64,000 nt of DNA from an uncultured Clostridia bacterium (GTDB lineage Bacteria > Bacillota > Clostridia > UMGS1883). The position numbers and the translations under genes are program-made. Below, one piece after another: positions 38,869 through 46,421 of this stretch. Below the pieces are notes generated by a model, which saw nothing but the letters and a program-made list of their open reading frames with translations, made no database searches and was not told where the DNA came from. The stretch is from positions 1 to 64,000 of the forward strand of contig CANQRB010000009.1 of the NCBI GenBank assembly GCA_947626145.1, in the 5' to 3' direction. Within the stretch, counting starts at the first letter, position 1. Each line of letters begins with the position of its first letter.

Positions 38869-38972
38869 AAAATATTTTGGCAATTTTTGAGCAATATTAT
38901 TGACTTAAAAAACCAAATATGATATACTATCCTTAAATCAAGCGATAAAAAAGCCGCCCATGGCGGACGGCG

Positions 38973-39161
38973 TTATTTGACCTCACAGTTTTTTATCGCA
39001 AAGTCAAGCAGAATGTTTATCAGCTCGTTTCGGGAGCGGTTGGTGTCATTTGACAGGGCGTCGAGGCTTTGAACCGTTTCGTCCTTGAGCCGGACGGAAA
39101 AGGTTTTGTAACCGTCCTCTCCTCGCAGTGATTTTTTATTTATTACCAGTTTGTTCTCCAT
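38973..39161 (-). CDS. Ribbon-helix-helix small protein
   Basis: MENKLVINKKSLRGEDGYKTFSVRLKDETVQSLDALSNDTNRSRNELINILLDFAIKNCEVK. Confidence 0.75.
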   Translation of the reverse strand: MENKLVINKKSLRGEDGYKTFSVRLKDETVQSLDALSNDTNRSRNELINILLDFAIKNCEVK

Positions 39162-39296
39162 ATATTTCACCTCAGTTAAAATTATATATTGACAAACAGG
39201 TTTATTATATGTTATAATTAATAACATAAACATGATAGACAATCAAAAAGGCCGCCCATGGCGGACGGCGCTGTTTTACTTCACAGTTTATCTGCG

Positions 39297-39488
39297 CTAA
39301 TCGGTATCGTTGTCTTTTGCCCCGCCGTTCCCTTTTAAATGGTCGAGGGCAAACTCACAGCACTGTACGACAAGCTGATTAAATGAAATGTCTTCTTCAA
39401 AGGCGATTTTGCTCATTTTTTCATAAAGATCGTCAGGCATTCTGATCGTTCTGTTGGAGCTTTTCTGCTTTTTTATAATAAAATCCAT
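39297..39488 (-). CDS. Ribbon-helix-helix (Arc/CopG-like) small protein
   Basis: SSNRTIRMPDDLYEKMSKIAFEEDISFNQLVVQCCEFALDHLKGN. Confidence 0.78.
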   Translation of the reverse strand: MDFIIKKQKSSNRTIRMPDDLYEKMSKIAFEEDISFNQLVVQCCEFALDHLKGNGGAKDNDTD

Positions 39489-39642
39489 TGTGACCCCGCC
39501 TTTCGTTGAGATTATTATATCACAAAATAACAGTCAGTTATATATGCGAATTAATATTCATAAATATATTTAATTTTTGCTTGCATTTTATGGCCGTTCG
39601 TGCTATAATAAATGTATAATTATTGTTAAGGAGGAAAAACAA

Positions 39643-40974
39643 ATGAGCAAAATCAAAAAATGTCTCGCCGTGCTCGTGTGCGCGGCAATGGTTCTGGCAG
39701 TAATGCCGGGCGTGGCTTTGGCGGAGGAAGGAGTGACCGCCGACGGACTGGAGTATGAAGTGTATGACAACCATGTGAAGATTACCGGATATTCGGGTGA
39801 CATCACTAAAGTAAATATTCCAGTTGAGATAGAAGGTAAACCAATTACGGTCATTGATGACATGGCTTTTTATCATTGCCAAAACCTCACAGAAGTGACA
39901 ATCCCAAGCAGTGTTATTGAAATTGGGGATAAAGCGTTTGGTAATTGCCTACAACTTACAGACATAAATGTCGAAAATAATAATACTTCCTATGCGAGTC
40001 AGAATGGAATTTTATTTAATAAATCAATGACAAAAATAATTCAATATCCTTCTGGTAAAATGCAGGAATCTTATAACATTAGCCCAAACGTTACGGCCAT
40101 TGAAGAAGAGGCCTTTTATGGTTGTGACTATCTTATCAGTGTTACGATTCCGGATAGTGTTATTAAAATTGGCAATGAAGCATTTGCTGACTGTGACAGT
40201 TTGATCGAAATAAATGTTGCAAATAACAATCCTTCGTACACAAGTCAAGACGGTGTTTTATTTAATAAATTAATGACTGTATTAGTCCAATATCCCGGCG
40301 GTAATGAAAGGGAATCATATAACATCAGTCCCAGCGTTACCGACATCAGAAAAGGTGCTTTTCTAGGATGTAACGCCCAAAGCATAACAATACCCAACAG
40401 CGTAGTTAATATTGAAGATTTTGCATTCCTTAACTGCCGTCAACTTAAAAGCATTATAATACCTGATGGCGTCATAAACATTAATATCCAAGCGTTTTCC
40501 TTCTGTACCAACCTCACTGATGTATATTACGCCGGGAGCGAAGATGATTGGACGAATATTGATATTTACCCCGGCAACGCCATACTTTTGAACGCCAATA
40601 TTCATTTCAACAGCACAGGCCCGTCCCCGGAAATAAAAGTCACGGTCAACGGCGCGCCCATAGACTTTGATGTGCCGCCCATGGCAATAGACGGAACAAC
40701 AATGCTTCCGGTGCGTTACGCCCTCGAGCCTTTGGGCGCGGAGTTCGTGTGGGACGGCGAAGCTCGAACCGTCACAATCACCGCGAAGGGCAAGACCATA
40801 GTCCTCACCATCGGCAGCGCAACGGCTCTCGTGGACGGAGTTGAAAAGACCATGGCCCAGCCCGCCATGGCCAATGACGGACGGACGCTTATCCCCATCC
40901 GCTTTGTTTCGGAGGAGCTCGGCTACGACGTTCAGTGGGACAGCGAAACCAACACGGTAATAATAAACGGCTGA
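39643..40974 (+). CDS. Secreted leucine-rich-repeat (BspA-like LRR_5) protein with C-terminal copper-amine-oxidase-N-like domain
   Basis: Signal peptide; repeats LTEVTIPSSVIEIGDKAFGNC; C-term TMLPVRYALEPLGAEFVWDGEARTVTI...RTLIPIRFVSEELGYDVQWDSETNTVIING. Confidence 0.9.
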   Translation: MSKIKKCLAVLVCAAMVLAVMPGVALAEEGVTADGLEYEVYDNHVKITGYSGDITKVNIPVEIEGKPITVIDDMAFYHCQNLTEVTIPSSVIEIGDKAFGNCLQLTDINVENNNTSYASQNGILFNKSMTKIIQYPSGKMQESYNISPNVTAIEEEAFYGCDYLISVTIPDSVIKIGNEAFADCDSLIEINVANNNPSYTSQDGVLFNKLMTVLVQYPGGNERESYNISPSVTDIRKGAFLGCNAQSITIPNSVVNIEDFAFLNCRQLKSIIIPDGVININIQAFSFCTNLTDVYYAGSEDDWTNIDIYPGNAILLNANIHFNSTGPSPEIKVTVNGAPIDFDVPPMAIDGTTMLPVRYALEPLGAEFVWDGEARTVTITAKGKTIVLTIGSATALVDGVEKTMAQPAMANDGRTLIPIRFVSEELGYDVQWDSETNTVIING

Positions 40975-40980
40975 ATATAT

Positions 40981-41061
40981 GCGCCCCGGAGAGCCGCCCG
41001 CTTTCCGGGGCGCTTTAAATCTAAAAAAATCTGACAAAAAACACTGTCAGATTTTTTTATT
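40981..41061 (+). terminator. Two consecutive terminator-like hairpins
   Basis: GCGCCCCGGA...TCCGGGGCGCTTT and AAAAAAATCTGACAAAAAACACTGTCAGATTTTTTTATT. Confidence 0.75.
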
Positions 41062-41158
41062 ATACGGCAAAAATAACACTTGCATTACATGGGCGTTTCA
41101 TGTATACTATTGCTATAATGGGTTAAAATGGTTTTTTAATTCGTAAGGAGGTAAATAC

Positions 41159-42640
41159 ATGGACACAATGGAAAAGCTTAAGCTCCTCCGTGAAGCCAAG
41201 GCCAAGGCGGCCCAGGGCGGCGGAGAGAGCGGGCAGAGGAAGTCCGGCGGCCTCACCGCAAGGGAGCGGGCCGAGGCGCTGCTTGACGGCGGCAGCTTCG
41301 TGGAGCTTGGGGCTCTGGTCTCCGCCCGGAACGGTTACACCGCCGCCGACGGAGTTGTCACGGGCTACGGCACCGTGGACGGACGGCTGGTTTACGTCTA
41401 TTCTCAGGATCCCACCGTTATGGGCGGGGCGATCGGAGAAATGAACGTGGACAAGATATGCAAGATATACGCCATGGCCGCCAGGATGGGCGCCCCCGTT
41501 GTGGGAATTTTGGATTCCTGCGGCGCGAGGATAGGTGAGGGCGTGGCCGCTCAGGCCGCCGCCGGCAAGCTCTTTGCCGCCGTCGCCAATATCAGCGGCG
41601 TTGTCCCCAATATCAGCCTTGTGCTTGGCAACTGTGCGGGCGGCGCGGCTCTTGCCGCCGAAATGAGCGACTTCGTGATAATAAATGAAAAGACCGGCCG
41701 TCTTTTCGTCAACGGCCCCTCGGTAATCGAGGCTTCCACCGGCAAAAAGGCCGCCGTGGACGGCAAGGGGAATTTCGCCGTCAGCGGCAACGCCCATTTT
41801 GCCGCCGCAAGCGATGAGCTCTGCATCGAGACCGCAAGGCTGCTGCTGAGCTACCTTCCCTCAAACAATCTGTCCGACCCGGCCGTGCTGGACTGCGCCG
41901 ACGACCTTAACCGCACAAGCGCCGCGCTGGAGAGCATAAGCGGCGATTACGATATGCGCGCGGTAATAGCCGAGGTCGTGGACGACGGAGCTTTCCTTGA
42001 GGTTCAGTCCGCCTACGCCAAGAGCGCCGTGGCCGGCTTCGCCCGTATCAACGGCGCCGCCGTGGGTATCGCCGCCAATCAGCCCTCGGTCGGGGGCGGC
42101 GTTCTCACCGGTCAGGCCGCCGAAAAGCTGGCCCGCTTCGTGCGGTTCTGTGACTGCTTCAATATCCCTGTGGTGACCTTTACCGACGTTGACGGCTTTG
42201 CCGTTGCTGCCTCCGAGGAGGAGTGGGGCCTTGCCAGAAAGGGCGCCCGACTGCTCTATGCCTTTGCCGAGGCCACCGTTCCCAAGGTAAACATCATCGT
42301 TGGCAAGGCCTGCGGCAGCAGCTACAGCGCCATGAACTCCAAGGAGCTTGGAGCCGACGTCGTTCTCGCCTGGCCCCAGGCGGAGATAGCGCCCCTTCCT
42401 TCCAAAACCGGAGTGCAGCTTCTCTATGAGGATAAGCTCCATCAGGGCAAAAAGAGGGAGGAGCTTGAAAAGGCCTATAAGGAGGCCGACGCTTCGCCCC
42501 TGATGGCCGCCGCCATGGGCGTCATCGACGACGTTATCGAACCCGCCGAGACCCGCCCCCGTCTGGCCGCCGCTCTTGAAATGCTTGCCGGCAAGCGCGT
42601 CAGCGGCGTGCCCCGCAAGCATGACAATATGCCCCTGTAA
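41159..42640 (+). CDS. mmdA: Acyl-CoA carboxyltransferase subunit (methylmalonyl-CoA decarboxylase alpha / transcarboxylase 12S type)
   Basis: GLTARERAEALLDGGSFVELGAL, NLVLGNCAGGAAL-like NISLVLGNCAGGAAL, IVGKACGSSYSAMNSKELGADVVLAWPQAEIAPL. Confidence 0.88.
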   Translation: MDTMEKLKLLREAKAKAAQGGGESGQRKSGGLTARERAEALLDGGSFVELGALVSARNGYTAADGVVTGYGTVDGRLVYVYSQDPTVMGGAIGEMNVDKICKIYAMAARMGAPVVGILDSCGARIGEGVAAQAAAGKLFAAVANISGVVPNISLVLGNCAGGAALAAEMSDFVIINEKTGRLFVNGPSVIEASTGKKAAVDGKGNFAVSGNAHFAAASDELCIETARLLLSYLPSNNLSDPAVLDCADDLNRTSAALESISGDYDMRAVIAEVVDDGAFLEVQSAYAKSAVAGFARINGAAVGIAANQPSVGGGVLTGQAAEKLARFVRFCDCFNIPVVTFTDVDGFAVAASEEEWGLARKGARLLYAFAEATVPKVNIIVGKACGSSYSAMNSKELGADVVLAWPQAEIAPLPSKTGVQLLYEDKLHQGKKREELEKAYKEADASPLMAAAMGVIDDVIEPAETRPRLAAALEMLAGKRVSGVPRKHDNMPL

Positions 42641-42652
42641 GAGGTGAACGCT

Positions 42653-43012
42653 ATGGGAAGATATGTAGATTTCGTACCCGCCGAGCTTATCGGCGAGGGT
42701 CTGGCTTACACCGTAATGGGCTTGTGCATAGTGTTCCTGATACTGATAATCATAATGTTCGTTATCAAGGCCATGGCTCTGTTCTCGGCGGAAAAGCCGG
42801 CCGGGGAAGCCGCCGCGGTGACCACTGCGGAGACCACTCCCGAGCCGGAGCCTGAGGAGGACAGTCTTGAGCTGATCGCGGTGATAACCGCCGCCGTGGC
42901 CGCCGCCATGGGCACAAGCGCCTCGTCCGTACAGATACGTTCTTATAAAAAGCTGGACGGCGGAGCCTGGAACAGGGCCGGCCGCCGGGAAGTTCTTGAC
43001 AACAGATTTTAA
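42653..43012 (+). CDS. OadG-like small membrane subunit of a sodium-pump decarboxylase
   Basis: Single N-terminal TM (GLCIVFLILIIIMFVIKAMALF), acidic linker, C-term DNRF; position in the operon. Confidence 0.82.
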   Translation: MGRYVDFVPAELIGEGLAYTVMGLCIVFLILIIIMFVIKAMALFSAEKPAGEAAAVTTAETTPEPEPEEDSLELIAVITAAVAAAMGTSASSVQIRSYKKLDGGAWNRAGRREVLDNRF

Positions 43013-43026
43013 GGAGGATTTAAGTC

Positions 43027-43380
43027 ATGAGAAAATTCATTGTAAATGTTAACGGTAATTCCTATGAAGTCGAGGTCGAGGAGGTAGAGGCGGGCGCCTC
43101 CGCTCCCGTCACCGCCCCCAAGGCCGCCCCTGCGGCCGCTCCAAAGAAGGCCGCCGCCCCTGTGGGCAACGGTACTCCCGTCAAGGCCCCCATGCCCGGC
43201 AACGTGCTTGACATCAAGGTCGCCAACGGCGCGACGGTCAAGGCCGGCGACACTCTCGTGATACTCGAGGCCATGAAGATGGAGAACGAGATCAAGGCTC
43301 CTCAGGCCGGAGTTGTGACCGTAGTGGCCGCCAAGGGCTCCACGGTCAACACCGGCGATGTTCTTGTCACTATTGCCTAA
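43027..43380 (+). CDS. Biotin carboxyl carrier protein (Ala/Pro-rich linker)
   Basis: VKAPMPGNVLDIKVANGATVKAGDTLVILEAMKMENEIKAPQAG (biotinylation motif EAMKMEN). Confidence 0.95.
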   Translation: MRKFIVNVNGNSYEVEVEEVEAGASAPVTAPKAAPAAAPKKAAAPVGNGTPVKAPMPGNVLDIKVANGATVKAGDTLVILEAMKMENEIKAPQAGVVTVVAAKGSTVNTGDVLVTIA

Positions 43381-43417
43381 GCTCGATGCAAGAACATATT
43401 AAAGGAGTTGAATTAAG

Positions 43418-44677
43418 TTGCTGAATAATTTGCTGGAAGGTTTCGGAGCCTTCTTTGCCAAGACCGGCGTGGCCGAGATCTTCGGGGGATTTTTTGCCGA
43501 GAACGGCTATAAGACCCTGATAATGCTGGCCATAGCCTGTGTGCTCCTTTACCTTGCCATTGTGAAGAAATACGAGCCTCTGCTGCTGCTGCCCATAGCC
43601 TTCGGTATGCTGCTGGCAAATCTGCCCCTTGGGGAGGTAATGCATCCGGAGTACTTCATTGATCCGGCCTACCTCATTGACGGTCACGATCTGGATATGA
43701 ACCTGATCTTCCACAAGGGCGGCCTGCTCGATCTGCTGTATCTGGGCGTCAAGCTGGGTATTTATCCGCCCCTTATCTTCCTGGGCATCGGATGTATGAC
43801 GGACTTCGGCCCCCTGATCTCCAACCCCAGGAGCATACTTTTGGGCGCGGCGGCTCAGCTGGGCGTGTTCATAACCTTTATCGGCGCCATTTTGCTGGGC
43901 GTGTTCGGCATCGGCGGCTTTGGAGCCGACGGCACCGCCGAAACCATATTTAAAGAGGCGGCCTCTATCGGCATCATTGGCGGCGCCGACGGCCCCACGG
44001 CCATTTACGTCACCAAGACCCTCGCTCCGGGGCTGCTGAGCGCCATCGCCATCGCCGCTTATTCCTATATGGCCCTCATCCCCGTTATCCAGCCTCCCAT
44101 CATGAAGGCTCTCACCACAAAGCAGGAGCGCCAGATAGTTATGGAGCAGCTCCGCCCCGTGACGCAAAAGGAGAAGATACTTTTCCCCATCATCGTTACT
44201 CTCGTGGTAGTGCTCATCGTTCCCGACGCGGCTCCGCTGGTGGGTATGCTCATGCTTGGCAACCTTATCAAGGAAAGCGGCGTGGCTGACCGTCTGTGCA
44301 AAACCGCCCAGAACGAGCTGATGAACATAGTTACCATCTTCCTGGGCGTCACCGTGGGCGCAACCGCCAAGGCCGAGACCTTCCTGACCGCAAAGACCAT
44401 ACTCATCATCGTTCTAGGTCTTGTGGCCTTCAGTGTCAGCACCGCCGGAGGACTGATCTTCGGCAAGATAATGTGCAAGGTCACCGGCGGCAAGGTAAAT
44501 CCCCTCATCGGCAGCGCCGGCGTCAGCGCCGTTCCCATGGCGGCCCGTATGTCTCAGAAGGTGGGACAGGAGGAAAATCCCGCCAACTTCCTGCTCATGC
44601 ACGCCATGGGCCCCAACGTTGCCGGAGTTATCGGCAGCGCCGTGGCCGCCGGTGTATTCCTGGCCCTGTTTGCGTAA
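43418..44677 (+). CDS. Sodium-ion-translocating decarboxylase beta subunit (OadB/MmdB/GcdB family)
   Basis: GIGCMTDFGPLISNPRSILLGAAAQLGVF, SIGIIGGADGPTAIYVTKTLAPGLLSAIAIAAYSYMALIPVIQPP. Confidence 0.96.
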   Translation: MLNNLLEGFGAFFAKTGVAEIFGGFFAENGYKTLIMLAIACVLLYLAIVKKYEPLLLLPIAFGMLLANLPLGEVMHPEYFIDPAYLIDGHDLDMNLIFHKGGLLDLLYLGVKLGIYPPLIFLGIGCMTDFGPLISNPRSILLGAAAQLGVFITFIGAILLGVFGIGGFGADGTAETIFKEAASIGIIGGADGPTAIYVTKTLAPGLLSAIAIAAYSYMALIPVIQPPIMKALTTKQERQIVMEQLRPVTQKEKILFPIIVTLVVVLIVPDAAPLVGMLMLGNLIKESGVADRLCKTAQNELMNIVTIFLGVTVGATAKAETFLTAKTILIIVLGLVAFSVSTAGGLIFGKIMCKVTGGKVNPLIGSAGVSAVPMAARMSQKVGQEENPANFLLMHAMGPNVAGVIGSAVAAGVFLALFA

Positions 44678-44713
44678 AGCGGCCACGCACAACCTTTAAA
44701 GGAGGAAATAATT

Positions 44714-46114
44714 ATGGCTAAACCTGTTAAGATAACGGAAACAATACTTCGTGACGCCCATCAGTCCCTGATCGCCACCCGTATGACAACGGAGGAAATA
44801 CTCGGCGCGGTGGAAATGCTGGACAACGTGGGCTACAACGCGCTGGAGGCCTGGGGCGGAGCCACTTTTGACAGCTGCCTCCGGTTCCTGAACGAGGATC
44901 CCTGGGAGAGACTGAGGAAGATCAAGGCCAAGGCCAAAAAGACCCCGCTGCAAATGCTGTTCCGGGGCCAGAACATCCTCGGCTACCGCCATTACGCCGA
45001 CGACGTGGTGGAGTATTTCGTGCAGAAGTCCATCGCCAACGGCATTGATATAATCAGAATTTTTGACGCCCTCAACGACGTCCGCAACCTAAAGACCGCC
45101 ATCAACGCCACAATTAAGGAAAAGGGCCATGTTCAGGCGGCCATATCCTACACCATCAGTCCCGTACACAACAACGAGTCCTTTGTGAAGCTGGCCAAAC
45201 AGCTTGAGGAGATGGGTGCCAACTCCATCTGCATCAAGGATATGGCCGGTCTGCTGACTCCGTATAACGCCTACGACCTTGTCACCGAAATGAAGAAGGC
45301 CGTAAAGATACCCATCGAGCTCCACACCCATTACACCAGCGGCGTGGCTTCAATGACCTATCTCAAGGCCATCGAGGCCGGCGTGGACATTGTGGACTGC
45401 GCCCTGTCGCCCCTTGCCATGGGTACATCACAGCCTCCCACGGAGTCCCTTGTGGCCACCCTCAAGGATACGGATTACGACACGGGCTATGACCTTAACC
45501 TTCTCAGCGATCTGGCCGACTACTTCCGTCCCCTCCGCGAAAAGTATATTAAGGAAGGACTTCTCAATCCCAAGTCCCTGGCCGTGGACGTGAACACTCT
45601 GAAATATCAGGTGCCCGGCGGAATGCTCAGCAACCTCCTTTCCCAGCTCAAGCAGCTTGGGGCCGAGGATAAGTTCCAGGAGGTGCTCAAGGAGGTTCCC
45701 CGCGTCCGCGAGGATGCCGGTTATCCCCCTCTGGTAACTCCCACAAGCCAGATAGTTGGCTCTCAGGCGGTGTTCAACGTGGTTCTCGGCGAGCGTTATA
45801 AGAACGTGACCAAGGAATTCCGCGGCCTTGTAAAAGGCGAGTACGGCAAAACCCCCGTACCCATCAGGCCCGAGTTTGTGAAGCAGATCATCGGCGACGA
45901 AAAGCAGATAACCGGCCGTCCCGCCGACAGTATCCCCAAGGAGCTCAACAAGTTCCGCAGCGAGATAAAGGAATATATCGAGCAGGACGAGGATGTGCTC
46001 AGCTATGCCCTCTTCGGTCAGGTGGCCACCAAGTTCTTCCGGTTCCGTCAGGCGGGGAAGTATAAGGTTGACGCCGAGCTGGCGGATAAGACGGACAAGG
46101 TTCATCCCATATGA
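44714..46114 (+). CDS. Oxaloacetate decarboxylase alpha / transcarboxylase 5S-type subunit lacking a biotinyl domain
   Basis: ITETILRDAHQSLIATRMTTEEIL, RIFDALNDVRNL, ELHTHYTSGVASMTYLKAIEAGVDIVDCAL; ends at 466 aa without an AMKM motif. Confidence 0.93.
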   Translation: MAKPVKITETILRDAHQSLIATRMTTEEILGAVEMLDNVGYNALEAWGGATFDSCLRFLNEDPWERLRKIKAKAKKTPLQMLFRGQNILGYRHYADDVVEYFVQKSIANGIDIIRIFDALNDVRNLKTAINATIKEKGHVQAAISYTISPVHNNESFVKLAKQLEEMGANSICIKDMAGLLTPYNAYDLVTEMKKAVKIPIELHTHYTSGVASMTYLKAIEAGVDIVDCALSPLAMGTSQPPTESLVATLKDTDYDTGYDLNLLSDLADYFRPLREKYIKEGLLNPKSLAVDVNTLKYQVPGGMLSNLLSQLKQLGAEDKFQEVLKEVPRVREDAGYPPLVTPTSQIVGSQAVFNVVLGERYKNVTKEFRGLVKGEYGKTPVPIRPEFVKQIIGDEKQITGRPADSIPKELNKFRSEIKEYIEQDEDVLSYALFGQVATKFFRFRQAGKYKVDAELADKTDKVHPI

Positions 46115-46148
46115 TCGGGCCATAGCGTGGTTTGATCGGTTATAAGCG

Positions 46149-46196
46149 CGGTACCGCACAAAACCGTTTTAAGGCTTTGTGCGGTACCGTTTTAAT
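46149..46196 (+). terminator. Intrinsic terminator after the decarboxylase cluster
   Basis: GCGGTACCGCACAAAACCGTTTTAAGGCTTTGTGCGGTACCGTTTTA. Confidence 0.85.
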
Positions 46197-46257
46197 GAAA
46201 AGCTACCGTTTTTATTTGCTTTGCGTAAAAAAATTCAAAAAAATTTCACAAAAAATA

Positions 46258-46286
46258 TTGACATCACCGTAAAAATATTGTATGAT
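46258..46286 (+). promoter_or_regulatory. Sigma-70-type promoter of the giant surface-protein gene
   Basis: TTGACA, 17-nt spacer, TATGAT. Confidence 0.8.
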
Positions 46287-46302
46287 ATATTCAATAAGGT
46301 AT

Positions 46303-46402
46303 GTGTCGTTCCCTGCGGGCGATAGCGGGGACGGCATGATTGCCGAAGCCCACCGGTATTTTTGATAAAGTGACGGACAGCTGTGGGCGTATCAAAAGAC
46401 AC
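46303..46402 (+). promoter_or_regulatory. Candidate structured 5' leader RNA, class unassigned
   Basis: GTGTC(46303-07)/GACAC(46398-402); TCCCTGC(46310-16)/GCGGGGA(46325-31); CGGCA(46332-36)/TGCCG(46341-45); GCCCAC(46348-53)/GTGGGC(46383-88) crossing TTGATA(46362-67)/TATCAA(46390-95). Confidence 0.4.
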
Positions 46403-46421
46403 TGAAACGGGAGGAAAAGAC

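Noticed and set aside
38895-38935. Plus-strand promoter-like TTGACT...TATACT near 38900
   Set aside because: No plus-strand gene follows before the RHH terminator; possibly an AT-rich coincidence, not strong enough to call an sRNA.
46303-46402. Giant-gene leader as a c-di-GMP-I, c-di-AMP (ydaO) or fluoride riboswitch
   Set aside because: Some short strings look similar (GCGGGGAC, GACGGACAGCT, GGGCGATA), but the conserved cores of these classes are not matched; left as unassigned.
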